The translations under genes were made by a program, and so were the position numbers. A stretch of 64,000 nt of DNA from Odontocerum albicorne (lineage: Eukaryota > Arthropoda > Insecta > Trichoptera > Odontoceridae): contig OX463842.1 in NCBI GenBank assembly GCA_949825065.1, positions 48,281,436 through 48,345,435 of the forward strand, read 5' to 3'. Under the pieces are notes generated by a model. The model made no database searches. It worked only from the letters and a program-made list of their open reading frames with translations, and was not told the origin of the DNA. Shown here one piece after another: positions 47,301 to 55,778 of the stretch. Each line of letters opens with the position of its first letter. Positions within the stretch are counted from its first letter, which is position 1.

Positions 47301-50300
47301 TTTGTTATCTTGTCTTCATTATTGATGTGATATGATTCATTTAAAAATGTTAGATAAACTTATTGTAAAGATTAGTTGGAATAATCAAATTGAATTATAA
47401 TATTTTTTATTAGATTTTTAACATGTGACGTAAAACACAATGACGAACTGTGAACGAATAAATTCTATACGAAAATATATTCCGTTCGGAGAAAACAAGT
47501 TGAAACAACAAGATCTGCCTAAACGACGCTCGGGAGAAACACTCCCAACAAGTTGAAACAAGATTAGCCCGAACGAGGCTCGGGCTCGTCAGTATAAAAA
47601 TGAACTTCGTGTCCGAGTCCCGCTCGGGCAAAACTTTCAATTGGTTAATGAAATATATTTATAAAATAACAGAATTAAGCAAATGGCAGTCTCCAATATG
47701 TACATTTTACCGTATGTTATCAACATAGTTGTCTATTTGAATTTTTAATATCTAGAACTTAAAGATTAAACCCCTTATTAATAATTGAAGAATTTTTCAG
47801 AACTCTGTATTTGAATTAAGTTTTTTGTGGTTTTCTTACTAAATATGTTTTTTAAACATATGCAGATATGGGGAAGTACCTAAATACCTAAATATGTTTT
47901 TTAAACATGCAGATATGGGGAAGTACCTAAATACCTAAATATGTTTTTTAAACATATGCAGATATGGGGAAGTACCTAAATACCTAAATATGTTTTTTAA
48001 ACATATGCAGATATGGGGAAGTCCCTAAGTACCTAAATATGTTTTTTAAGCATTTGCAGATATGGGGAAGTACCTAAATACCTTAATATGTTTTTTAAAC
48101 ATATGCAGATATGGGGAAGTACCTAAATATGTTTTTTAAGCATTTGCAGATATGGGGAAGTACCTAAATATGTTTTTTAAACATGCAGATATGGGGAAGT
48201 ACCTAAATACCTAAATATGTTTTTTAAACATATGCAGATATGGGGAAGTACCTAAATACCTAAATATGTTTTTTAAACATATGCAAATATGGGGAAGTAC
48301 CTAAGTACCTAAATATGTTTTTTAAACATATGCAGATATGGGGAAGTACCTAAATACCTAAATATGTTTTTTAAACATAAGCAAATATGGGGAAGTACCT
48401 AAGTACCTAAATATGTTTTTTAAACATATGCAGATATGGGGAAGTACCTAAGTACCTAAATATGTTTTTTAAGCATTTGCAGATATGGGGAAGTACCTAA
48501 ATACCTTAATATGTTTTTTAAACATATGCAGATATGGGGAAGTACCTAAATATGTTTTTTAAACACATGCAGATATGGGGAAGTACCTAAATATGTTTTT
48601 TAAACATACGCAGATATGGGGAAGTACCTAAATATGTTTTTTAAACATACGCAGATATGGGGAAGTACGTAAGTACCTAAATATGTTTTTTAAACATATG
48701 CAGATATGGGGAAGTACCTAAGTACCTAAATATGTTTTTTAAGCATTTGCAGATATGGGGAAGTACCTAAATATGTTTTTTAAACATGCAGATATGGGGA
48801 AGTACCTAAATACCTAAATATGTTTTTTAAACATATGCAGATATGGGGAAGTACCTAAATATGTTTTTTAAACATATGCAAATATGGGGAAGTACCTAAG
48901 TACCTAAATATGTTTTTTAAACATATGCAGATATGGGGAAGTACCTAAATACCTAAATATGTTTTTTAAACATAAGCAAATATGGGGAAGTACCTAAGTA
49001 CCTAAATATGTTTTTTAAACATATGCAGATATGGGGAAGTACCTAAGTACCTAAATATGTTTTTTAAGCATTTGCAGATATGGGGAAGTACCTAAATACC
49101 TTAATATGTTTTTTAAACATATGCAGATATGGGGAAGTACCTAAATATGTTTTTTAAACACATGCAGATATGGGGAAGTACCTAAATATGTTTTTTAAAC
49201 ATACGCAGATATGGGGAAGTACCTAAATATGTTTTTTAAACATACGCAGATATGGGGAAGTACGTAAGTACCTAAATATGTTTTTTAAACATATGCAGAT
49301 ATGGGGAAGTACCTAATCTAATCGCCTCAGTCACCATCTTTCTATCTTAACCTCAACTTATATGTAATATGTATATATTGGTTTTGTAATATTTTTAATC
49401 TGTCAATAATAGTGGGTTCAAATCCCAAGTTAGAGTGCTCTTGAAGGAGAGTTTGCTCTCTAAACACCGTCATGTGAAATCTATTTTTATTATTATTATT
49501 ATTATAAAGAGGAAACTATTAAATATGATTGTGTATAAAAAAGGAAAATACTAAAAAAAATCATTTTGATTAAAATGCTGTGAATATATACTGTATAGGT
49601 ACAGTTTGGATTATATGTCACAAAAATAATGAAAATTAATAAAAATTGCAGCAAATAAAAAAGAGAGGATTAAAAAAATCTTTAACCCTTTTAATCCCAG
49701 CATATTTTGGCAAAAAAACAGCTGTTTATATTTTATTTTTTATCTCAGTTAATATTTAGTTTTAAATGCATTCTTTTAAAAGTGAATTATTCTCAAAGTT
49801 TAAATAAATATCTGGCACTTTCCTTCAGTAATTCCAATCACTGACAGGCAAGAGTAATGAATTGTATCGCTGATTTTTGTCCAGAAGCTTTCGACATTAA
49901 TAATCTCTGCTACAGGGGGTAAATTTGATCTTATCATGGTGTGGAGTTGTTCTTGCACCTCTGTGTCTTTTTTTCCATGTAGAGATAATTTCTGTAGTAT
50001 TTGAGTTTTGGAGAAATTCTTTTTTCAGACATACTTTCATTTTGGATAACATGAAATTTTTTATCAATTAACTGAGAAATAAACAGTTGTTTGTACCAGT
50101 AAAATAAAATTAAAGAAACAAATTATCAATTGTTATATTGTTTTTGTTTGTCGAATTTCCAATTAATACTAGGTTAGTCAAAAAGTTTTGAAAGCGGAAA
50201 TGAAAATACATTTTTTTTGGGGGGAAATCACTTTTATTGCTCAGTATAGTCTCCCATAAGATCAATACACTTGGTCCAACGATCTTCCAACTTTGTTGTC

Positions 50301-53300
50301 CCATCACGGAAGTGACTTTCTGGAAGGCCTGCAAAATACTCCTCTACGACGGCTATAACCTCTTCGTTTGATGAAAGATGCTTTCCACGAAGGAATTTTT
50401 TGAAGTGTGAGAACAGCCAGAAGTCAGAGGGAGCTAAATCTGGCGAAAAGGGTGGATGCTGCAATAATTCGTACCCCAATTCATTGATTTTCGCGATGGT
50501 TTTTTGAGCTGTGTGAGCAGGTGCATTGTCTTGATGAAAAATGATTTTTTTTTCTTCTGCAAACCGGGTCTTTTTCACAATTTTTTTCATCCAACTGGTC
50601 CAAAAGGTCACAATAATAATCAGAGTTGATTGTCTTACCAGTTTGGAGATAATCTATCAATAAAATTCCTTTTGCATCCCAAAAAACTGACGCTAACACC
50701 TTGGCCGATTTCTGGACACGAACTCGCTTCGGAGCCAAAGTGCCTGGTTCACACCACTCCTTAGCCTCTTGTTTTGATTCAGGATCATGGTGGTAGACCC
50801 AAGTCTCATCCATAGTGATGAATCGACGCAGAAAATCCTTTATATCCTTTCGAAATTGCTCCAAATGCTGCTCAGAAAGTCGCATTCGAACGTGTTTTTT
50901 TTTGCATTGTTAGCAAATGCGGCACCCATTGTGCACACAGTTTTTTGAAACCCAAAACTTCAGCCAAAATATTCCATGTTGTTCCATGTGAGATGCCTAT
51001 GGTGTCAGCTATCACATCCACAGTCGATCGATGATCTTCCAAAACCATATCCTGTATTTTCGCTATGATTTCTGGTGTTGATGCACTTTTTGGACGTCCT
51101 GAGCGTGGATCGTTTTCAACGCTCGTACGGCCACGCTTAAACTCCAAAACCCATCGGTGAACGGTTGGAAATGAAGGAGAAGACTCCTTTAATACTTTCA
51201 CCATCTTTGCATGGATCTCAGTAGCCGATAAACCTTCCAAAACAAAGAATTTAATTACTGCACGATATCCGGATTTTTCCATTGTTAAAAAATACACTGA
51301 CACGTCAACTTCAAATGGCTTGTAAACAAAGAATGAATTGACAGATCAAAATGAAATTTTGAGTACGTTCTTATGAAAGATGAAATATTAAAATGGCGTA
51401 GAAATTTTGGTTTTCTACTGCTCCATAGATGTCGCGTTCAAAACTTTTTGACTAACCTATTAGTTGATTCTAATATAAAGTTTAAATTTATCCTCCTCTA
51501 AAATGCACAAAAATCTCATTCTTAAAGTAACACATTTATTTAGAACTGTACTTTAAATGAAAAAAGACAATTGTGAAATATTTTAAATTTATTTTTAACA
51601 TTTGGTCATTTTTACTTTCTTTCAGAGTTAAAAAGTCACCATTGAAAAACAATAATATCTTGATTACTGTGCAACAAAATGAAAACAAAAACTTAAACAT
51701 TACCAAAACCATCACAAACGATATTCTAACAAAAGATGTACCTCCCATTGTACTTCCTCATAAGGTAGAATTCACAAAGAATACATCTGAGAAAACTGTG
51801 ATCACAAATGTTAACAGTTCTATTAAAAAACATTCAGCCACAACTTTGATCTCGACTAAAACTGGTGTATCATCCGATATTAAAAATGCATCTGAATTAA
51901 AAGTACAAAATAATGACCAAAGTTCAACTATTGTTTATGGGAAAGATATCGCCAGTATCCAAAATCTATTTTCAAATGATTCATGTGTCGTTACAGCTGA
52001 AAAAGAAATAATAGATGTAAAAGAGTTACCTATGATTGTTAAACAAGAGGTGAACGATACTCAAATCACAATAGGAAATCATTCTAAACTTTTGAATTGT
52101 AATTTAGATGTTTCCAATGCTATTTCGACAGATACAAAGGAGGAAGATTCATTATTGAATATATCTGAAAAAGAAAACAAGAATCCTTTAATAGAAGAGA
52201 AAAAAAATGCTATCTTCGATCTGAGTGCTTCGAAAGAAAAAGAGAAAGATAATCCACCATTCGAAGAAAACAGTTCATCTCTTTTTGATATTTGTATTGT
52301 GAAAGATGAAACCCATTTGTCCAAAGAAATCAAACTATACGAGAAGAATGTTGATTCCGAAGAAGTAAACAAAAATAAGACTGACGAACAATTAATCACA
52401 ACTGATGATATTCAACAAATCCAAGAATGTATTCCTCTAGAGTGTGATTCAGAAAGTATGTCATCACAATTAAATAATGACATAAGTAATGATGTCACGT
52501 CAAAAATATTAGAAATAAAAGATGAATTTAGATTAACAAATGTAGAAAATGAATCTATTTTAAATGAGGAAAATGATATTCAAACTGTAGCTATAATATT
52601 ACAAAGTAATATTGAATGTAATGATGCAAATTTAGAAAATAGTGATGATTGTAATACTACAGTAGAAAATTGTCCAGTGAGGTTAAAAAAGACCAAAGAT
52701 TTGTCGACTAAAGTGTTAAGTTTGAATGAAGTCGGGGGAGACAACAGTTCTGGCGCTGGAACTGAAGATGTCTCTGTCGGTGCCATAGATGATAAATGTC
52801 TCGATGTGATAAAACCTACCTTATTAGATTGTACGGCTGTAATTAGTGAGTTAGTTGATAGTGATATCGATCCAGATCATTCCACTAGGGATAACAAGAG
52901 TGCAGAGCTTGATGTCAACCAAGAATATGAATCACCTTTACATATTTTAAAAATGAAAACCTGGTAAGTTTTTAATTATTTTAAAAATATTTTCGTCGTT
53001 GATTACATTTTAACCCTTATACAGTTGAACTTTGTTATAACAAGCACTCAAGCACTGATATAATTATAATATATCAGGTCTGTAAATATGTAACCGGATT
53101 TTTTTTATAGAAAATACACATTTATTGTATGAAAATGGTAAAAAATATTTTATTCAAAGTATTGCCCATCGCTAGGTACACATTTTTCCCATCTCGGGAA
53201 ATTTGTGGATGCCACGCCAAAAAAACTGTTGCTCTTTTGAGGCAAACCAATCATCGAGCCATTTTCGTAAGAAGTGAAGCGCTGCTCAGCAAGTGCGTGT

Positions 53301-55226
53301 CCCATCGATGCAAATAAATAGTAATCGGATGAAGCCAAATCTGGTGAGTAAGCGGCATGCGAAAGTATTTGCCAACTAAACGCCTCAATCGTTTCCTTGA
53401 CCGGTTTTGCTGTGGTGGTGATGGTGCATTATCATGAAGCAAAATCACTTTGTGTTGCCTCTTTTGATATTCTGGTCGTTTTTCATGCAATTCTTGGTTC
53501 AAATCCATCATTTGTTGTCGGTAGCGTTCATTATTAACGGTTTCGCTAGGTTTTAGCAGCTCATAATAGATAACACCTTTCTGATCCCACCAAACACAGA
53601 GCATTGTCTTCCGTCCATAGCGATTTTGGCCTTGCAGTCGATGTCGCTGGTTTGCTTGGAGTTACCCATGATCTTTTACGCTAAGGATTCTCGAAATATA
53701 TCCATTTTTCATCGCCAGTCACAATTCGATGGAGAAATGATTTTCTTTTGTACCTGGCGAGCAGCATTTCGCAAGAGGTTTTTCGGTTTTCCTGCTGTCT
53801 TTCATTCAGTTCATGTGGAACCCATTTTCCCACCTTCTGGATCTTTCCCATTGCTTTCAAACGTATGGAGACGGCGTCTCGTGTCACATTTAATTGATCT
53901 GCGAGTTTTTGTGTTTGAGCGTCATCCTCATCCAACAATGCTTGCAATTCGGCGTCTTCAAACTTTCTCGGTGGTCTTCCACGTTCTTCGTTTCTCACGT
54001 CAAAATCGCCACTTTTAAATTTTTTAAACCACTCAAAACACTGTGATTTACCAAGAGCATTCTCACCGTAAGCTTCGATAAGCATTCAATGCGATTCTGC
54101 AGCAGTTTTCTTCAAATGGTAACAGAAAATCAATGCTGTCCGCAAATCGTAGTTTTCAGGCACAAAAATGGACATGTTCAACGCTATGAAAACATATGTA
54201 GTTGTATTAAACTTGTATTGTTGTAAGTTAAAAGTCTTTGACAAATGTAAACTCAAGAAAAAGGCGCCAATTATGTGGTTTGACAGTCACTACATTGACA
54301 ACTAGAGCTATCTATGAGCAAATTCCGGTTTCATATTTACAGACCTGGTAGAGTTAGATGCTTTAAACTTTTAAGGCGAGCTCATGAAACCTATTTAAGA
54401 AAGCTATGATAAATTTGTACTAAGTTTAACTTTAAATGCTAATTTATTTAGTAAAAAGTAGTTAACATGTAGTATTTAGTGTGAAAACTGGACTATGAAT
54501 TGGACTTTAGATTGAACTTCTAAATGGAAAGTAATGTATGGGAATTAAATTATTTGTGATATGATTTTGATAAAAATATTTATATATTTTTGGCAAAATA
54601 AAATATAATTAGAAAAATAACAAATATGCAATATGCATATTCTAGATATTTTTTTTATGTAATTTATGCTAATTTTACATATATCTTTATTTAGTGGAAC
54701 CAGTTATTTTTATTTCTTTTTTTGTCAATTTTAATGCACACAATCAGGGTAGAATTGTTGGCTTATAAACTCCAGTGATTGATGTTCAGATAGATGAAGT
54801 GAGGGGAATGACATATGCATTATGATATAGCATTAAGCTATGTATTATTTCTTTGATTTCCATGATGTCTATGGATAGACTATATTTTTTTCTATGGATA
54901 AAGAAAATTTCTCTTAGACTGCACCTACCAAATTGTAATGGTGAAAATGAATTGGTAACTTTGTTATTTTTAAGGAAAATAACGTTTCACATACTCGCAT
55001 ATAACTGAGAAGTTTAATTCAAAATTAAAAATGTTATTTGTGAAATAGTTTGAGGAATCTTTTTATATATCGACTTGTATTTTCATTATTGTGAACTTTT
55101 ATAATTAAAATTGTGAGAAAATGTTGTTTCAGTTTGTCGGATGATTCTCAAGCCATATTCTGTCCATTTGAAGTCGGCGGCAGTTGCAAGGATCCTCAAT
55201 GCAAATATTTTCACCCTAAATCATAA
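32115..55226 (+). CDS. zfc3h1: ZFC3H1-type zinc-finger scaffold protein, six exons, 1298 aa
   Basis: Joined exons 32115-32346, 35274-36970, 40766-41085, 45958-46173, 51626-52963, 55133-55226 (3897 nt) with GT-AG junctions and matching phases. Seen: an N-terminal SDLEEGEI motif (26-33), a long Lys/Ser/Asp-rich disordered region, an ELRLIALKSAMLKKAMEMRQ helix, an acidic EDEDILRAKLLNSMSLNSK block, a YRRLVKRMSELEKVKLARQQ helix, a coiled coil (about 755-821), and a C-terminal zinc finger C1278-C1286-C1291-H1295. These blocks in this order match ZFC3H1, a nuclear scaffold that bridges MTR4 and poly(A)-binding protein for exosome decay (PAXT; fission yeast Red1 is related). The human protein is about 1989 aa with repeats after the finger; this one stops three residues after it. 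Confidence 0.88.
32640..33300. repeat. repeat-like intron sequence
   Basis: The start (TTTATATCGCGCCCTTTAGA ... CTCAAAGGCGCTCAACCTCG) resembles dispersed repeats with paired GCGCC/GGCGC blocks. The rest to 33300 has no open frame or ends that I can identify. It lies in ZFC3H1 intron 1. Confidence 0.35.
33500..34010 (+). pseudogene. LINE tail (family L1a)
   Basis: The best preserved copy: from about 33674 the frame reads FEHVERMNEERLTKQIYSAY, GRRVRGRPRKVWLGQVNDIL, RRDCMRSCMNVGEAKDVCQV, ending at the CTACCCCAACAGG tail. Upstream frames (SETGHGRMLREAE-type) are broken. Sense orientation in ZFC3H1 intron 1. Confidence 0.8.
34094..34729. mobile_element. MITE family M1, long form (636 bp)
   Basis: TA-flanked. 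Ends CTTGAGAAAATGTAGCATGG and inverted counterpart, followed by the family TTGCCCCAATACAACCTTG run. Shares its interior with 37557-38098, apart from an insertion of about 95 bp at 34245-34340. Non-coding, ZFC3H1 intron 1. Confidence 0.85.
34245..34340. repeat. small repeat inserted in MITE
   Basis: The run CGTTGACTTTTGCAGTTTTA to AAAATTGCTTTGATTATAT recurs at 37469-37550, next to another M1 copy. Here AATAGCAAGTTATT occurs on both sides, as a target duplication would. Confidence 0.6.
34881..34956. repeat. two-copy 38-bp tandem repeat
   Basis: AATCTAGTTCAATTCGAAAA begins at 34881 and again at 34919; the copies are identical. Confidence 0.9.
35274..36970 (+). CDS. zfc3h1: ZFC3H1 exon 2
   Basis: Acceptor ATTATTTTAG at 35272-35273, donor ATT/GTAAGT, ends phase 0. 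Encodes residues 78-643. Starts GKGEIKTAQIDHRKHI, has basic patches (KKLKKKKHLHHKK, RKRRHLKRKRRS) and ELRLIALKSAMLKKAMEMRQ near the middle, then a Tyr/Asn-rich stretch and DEDILRAKLLNSM. Further conserved-looking block KNLTIMHQKLVKST near the end. Confidence 0.92.
37469..37550. repeat. small repeat adjacent to MITE
   Basis: Second copy of the repeat found at 34245-34340, immediately left of the M1 copy at 37557. Confidence 0.6.
37557..38098. mobile_element. MITE family M1, long form (542 bp)
   Basis: TA-flanked with ends CTTCAGAAATTGTA and inverted CATTTTCTGAAG. Interior matches 34094-34729 without its insertion. Non-coding, ZFC3H1 intron 2. Confidence 0.85.
38111..39703 (-). mobile_element. 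hAT element with 8-bp target duplication
   Basis: Left end CAGTGGCGGCTGG, right end CCAGCCGCTACTG (inverted, one mismatch). GTAAAAAC flanks it on both sides (38103-38110 and 39704-39711), the 8-bp duplication expected of hAT. Contains a hAT C-terminal domain on the minus strand. Total 1593 bp, shorter than an autonomous element. Confidence 0.93.
38200..38517 (-). pseudogene. hAT transposase C-terminal dimerisation domain remnant
   Basis: The minus-strand frame contains CTIPMTYIESERCFSTLKRI and KSFLRNTMSQDR, then LNALLVSILSYGKELI and IHWVFAKQKERRIELLYK. This is the hAT family C-terminal block (ERxFSxLKRIKxxLRxxMxxxRLxxL). A small in-frame duplication of the TGTCCTG/CAGGACAG region adds TGQG between QDR and LNAL. 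Upstream frames (to about 39280) are decayed. Confidence 0.85.
39712..40380. other. ZFC3H1 intron 2, unassigned coding-like patch
   Basis: At 39756-39938 a minus-strand frame gives MPNWGFLSERSTKCDFEDIY and CPNIGTTCSGQDLINANNW; the composition looks coding but broken and I do not recognise the family. Possibly an old transposon. No splice signals tie it to ZFC3H1. Confidence 0.35.
40384..40519. repeat. near-perfect inverted repeat (hairpin)
   Basis: Arms 40384-40422 and 40481-40519 are 39 nt with three mismatches (left arm GTTTCCATGTTCCGCACACA...), loop 58 nt. In ZFC3H1 intron 2 and transcribed with it. Could be a tiny MITE or a small-RNA hairpin. Confidence 0.8.
40766..41085 (+). CDS. zfc3h1: ZFC3H1 exon 3
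   Basis: Acceptor TTAATTTTTAG, donor AACAAG/GTTTTT, ends phase 2. Encodes AVRHLPKADQQEYRRLVKRM then SELEKVKLARQQIQQN, comparable to the LPEEKKIEYRLLKEEI helix of the human protein, and ends MEIQLNLT. Confidence 0.9.
41243..42529 (-). mobile_element. mariner family D (cecropia/Hsmar1-like), complete
   Basis: TA-flanked 1287-bp element with ends TTAGGTCCTTACATATGAAA and inverted TTTCATATGTAAGGACCTAA, nearly identical. Carries an uninterrupted transposase frame on the minus strand, antisense to ZFC3H1 in intron 3. End identity and open frame mark it as a young insertion. Confidence 0.96.
41321..42340 (-). CDS. mariner transposase, open but lacking third catalytic Asp
   Basis: From ATG 42340 the frame runs 339 codons: paired helix-turn-helix N-terminus (EFHHGTSAAETARRIDDVYG and ELAAGCGVSDKTVLIHLKQI), the linker WVPHEL, TCDEKW (D151), HDNARPH (D243), and the ending KCIDSNGTYFD. 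It closely resembles Hsmar1-type proteins in order and wording. Mariners use Asp-Asp-34-Asp; the third position here reads LAPTYYYFF, with Tyr at residue 278 (TAT, 41507-41509) where Asp is expected. The DNA-binding half looks intact. Predicted: binds its ends but cannot cut. Known precedent: human SETMAR lost the same residue (Asp to Asn). Confidence 0.93.
   Translation of the reverse strand: MENLKYRVIYEYEFHHGTSAAETARRIDDVYGDGAAKENTVRFWFQRFRSGNFDLQNKPRGRPETKVDNEELKAIVEADPSQTTSELAAGCGVSDKTVLIHLKQIGKVKKLERWVPHELSEANQQTRVDCCVALLNRHNNEGILNRIITCDEKWILYDNRKRSSQWLNPAEPAKPCPKRKLTPKKLLVSVWWTSAGVVHYSFLKSGQTITADVYCQQLQTMMEKLAAKQPRLVNRSRPLLLHDNARPHTAQQTATKLEELQLECLRHPPYSPDLAPTYYYFFRNLDNFLQGKKFNSDGAVQTDFKDFIDSRPNGFFSKGIDELPMRWQKCIDSNGTYFD
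42674..43257. mobile_element. piggyBac-like MITE, copy 1
   Basis: Left end CCCTTCCTTCCCTGTG after TTGA (TTAA with one change, 42670-42673), right end CACAGGAAGGGAAAGG before TTAA (43258-43261). Interior is related to the next copy (TTTTAGGTATTCCTCC, TTTTCCGATTT). Non-coding, ZFC3H1 intron 3. Confidence 0.75.
43262..43892. mobile_element. piggyBac-like MITE, copy 2
   Basis: Starts CCTTTCCTTTCCTGTGTTGG directly after the TTAA shared with copy 1, ends GTAAGGGAAGGG before TTAA (43893-43896). Same interior family as copy 1 but diverged. The pair sits inside what may be one outer element (42630 to about 44340) whose GAGCTACTTTTA and GCGATCTACCA flanks are now separated. Confidence 0.75.
43897..44689. 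other. ZFC3H1 intron 3, mixed repeat debris
   Basis: The parts at 43897-43920 and 44290-44340 (GATCTACCA, TGGTAGATCGCGATCGAC) may be pieces of an interrupted transposon. The plus-strand open frame 43832-44143 is AT-rich with no family likeness. Confidence 0.35.
44690..45180 (-). pseudogene. LINE tail (family L1a), antisense
   Basis: Minus strand matches the L1a tails: CTACCCCGATAGG end, a KAWWDQVNIL-type block, then FGHVK-MN and SDRSRINDVQMHALTIHGVT. Frames are interrupted. In ZFC3H1 intron 3. Confidence 0.78.
45181..45955. other. ZFC3H1 intron 3, 3' part
   Basis: No element ends or frames that I can defend; pyrimidine-rich tracts increase toward the exon 4 acceptor. Confidence 0.45.
45958..46173 (+). 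CDS. zfc3h1: ZFC3H1 exon 4, coiled coil
   Basis: Acceptor ATTTTTGCAG at 45956-45957, donor AA/GTAATT at 46174. Encodes LKISSHVKIVEQLKTEGTEL then RQKMQSFTEQMNALAVAYRT to LRKQYHILIN. The heptad pattern and charged spacing indicate a coiled coil, as at this place in the family. Confidence 0.9.
46605..46700 (+). repeat. SINE head-like fragment (family T1)
   Basis: AATCTAGTTGGTAAGATGCC with CCAACTTGGGGGTTGCATG mirrors the T1 head at 11003. It is followed directly by a LINE fragment instead of the SINE body. Confidence 0.55.
46690..47090 (-). pseudogene. LINE RT tail, minus strand
   Basis: Minus-strand frames give RLLRIP, RCTNASILEEL, then ERLVVNGSM, RVRGKVSMSWTDQVRDATGL and PLTAAL. The TNASILEEL...RSRWTDQVK pattern is typical of arthropod non-LTR RT tails. 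Frameshifts present. Confidence 0.78.
47480..47640. repeat. CpG-rich block with internal repeats
   Basis: A GC-rich island in AT-rich intron 4. ACAAGTTGAAACAA occurs twice (about 47488 and 47549) and AGCCCGAACGAGGCTCGGGC contains a 7-bp inverted pair. The minus strand is open over 47410-47640 but I recognise no protein. Origin unknown. Confidence 0.5.
47840..49317. repeat. palindromic minisatellite, about 32 units, with higher-order structure
   Basis: Unit core CTAAATATGTTTTTTAAACA then TATGCAGATATGGGGAAGTA, 38-49 bp depending on whether a CCTAAATAC-type spacer is present. Each unit holds the near-palindrome ATGTTTTTTAAACAT. A block of several variant units (including AAACATAAGCAAAT at 48373) recurs about 595 bp later (48968), so the array grew partly by duplicating a multi-unit segment. 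In ZFC3H1 intron 4. Confidence 0.97.
49405..49510 (+). repeat. SINE-like repeat (family T2)
   Basis: GTGGGTTCAAATCCCAAGTT, then GAAGGAGAGTTTGCTCTCTA and a (TTA) run at 49487-49505. Matches 28890-28990. B-box-like GGTTCAAATCC is well preserved. Confidence 0.65.
49511..50169. other. ZFC3H1 intron 4, featureless part
   Basis: AT-rich, no frames or element ends recognised. Confidence 0.5.
50172..51457 (-). mobile_element. mariner family E, nearly complete
   Basis: TA-flanked 1286-bp element; ends GGTTAGTCAAAAAGTTTTGA and inverted TCAAAACTTTTTGACTAACC. Transposase frame on the minus strand, broken by two shifts. In ZFC3H1 intron 4. Confidence 0.95.
50234..51282 (-). pseudogene. mariner transposase pseudogene (family E)
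   Basis: ATG at 51282 starts MEKSGYRAVIKFFVLEG. Blocks in order: ERGRTSVENDPRSGRP-type, WNILAEVLGFKKLCAQWVPH, ITMDETWVYHHDPESKQ (first Asp), VFWDAKGILLIDYL, HQDNAPAHTA (second), HPPFSPDLAPSDFWLF (third), ending DLMGDYTEQ. All three Asp residues remain, but frame shifts near 50885 (a T run) and near 50600 (another T run) break the ORF. Few changes otherwise, so it died recently. Confidence 0.92.
51626..52963 (+). CDS. zfc3h1: ZFC3H1 exon 5
   Basis: Acceptor TTTCTTTCAG at 51624-51625, donor CCTG/GTAAGT, phase 2 at both ends. Encodes residues 822-1267: a low-complexity, Asn/Ser/Asp/Glu-rich segment with little recognisable structure, closing with YESPLHILKMKT. Open over the full length, unlike surrounding transposon debris, and phases fit the neighbours. 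Confidence 0.88.
53074..54348 (-). mobile_element. mariner family C copy 1
   Basis: TA-flanked 1275-bp element with ends TCAGGTCTGTAAATATGTAA and inverted TTTCATATTTACAGACCTGG. Truncated relative at 5812-6354. In ZFC3H1 intron 5, antisense. Confidence 0.93.
53098..54175 (-). pseudogene. mariner transposase pseudogene (family C)
   Basis: ATG at 54175 begins MSIFVPENYDLRTALIFCYH. A TGA replaces a codon in AAESH-MLIEAYGENALG, and frame changes follow near 53680, 53610 and 53430. Recognisable blocks: RPPRKFEDAELQALLDEDD, VTGDEKWIYFENP, LCVWWDQKGVIYYELLKP, HDNAP, SDYYLFASMGHALAEQRF, ending SDGQYFE. It resembles the Mos1 side of the family. Dead. Confidence 0.9.
55133..55226 (+). CDS. zfc3h1: ZFC3H1 exon 6, zinc finger and stop
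   Basis: Acceptor TTGTTTCAG at 55131-55132. Joined in phase 2 it reads CLSDDSQAIFCPFEV then GGSCKDPQCKYFHPKS and TAA. Cys and His spacing is C-x7-C-x4-C-x3-H, the same as the finger in human ZFC3H1. The stop follows three residues later with no downstream donor in the exon. Confidence 0.92.
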
Positions 55227-55537
55227 CACGCAAACACCTCTTATTTCTCCTTATCAAATTAATTCCTCTTATTTTCTTTTATACCTATTTTATCCCATGG
55301 ACAATACTCATTTTCTCCTCTCTGTCTCTTTTCTCTTCCTTGATCACTTTACCTATAATCTTTACACAAAAATGGACATAGATGGGTGGAGGAACACGTT
55401 ACGAGCGCTGTGTTCAGCTTTGGACCAATTCTAATGAGTGTAACGTATATAACACTTTGATCTCATTAAATGTTTTATGTGTCTTATTAAATGTCATATT
55501 ATTTTTATAATAATGCTCTGAAATCAAAAACAAATAC

Positions 55538-55543
55538 AATAAA
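55538..55543 (+). promoter_or_regulatory. candidate ZFC3H1 polyadenylation signal
   Basis: AATAAA 312 nt after the stop codon, followed by a T/G-rich stretch. First canonical hexamer after the stop that I noticed. Confidence 0.5.
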
Positions 55544-55778
55544 TGTGTTCTATATCCTGTGATAAAATTCTTATCTTTAAGTGGATTATCCTGGAGACTA
55601 AATATATTCTAATGTGTAAAATTATTTTATTATGTTCAACCAATAATATTATCATTTTTTGTACAAATTTGCGACTCATTATGTTAGAATGAACAGTATT
55701 TTTTTTTACTAAATTGTGAATCATATGGAAGTATGATTGCAAAAAAGACCCAACCCACGTTTTACTTGTTTAGAAGTA

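Noticed and set aside
47840..49317. CRISPR-like appearance of regularly spaced repeats
   Set aside because: There are no unique spacers: the sequence between cores is part of the repeat, unit length varies, and the context is a eukaryotic intron.
55141..55434. 97-codon plus-strand frame overlapping ZFC3H1 exon 6
   Set aside because: It lies in a different frame from the zinc finger, and its start is inside the finger-coding sequence.
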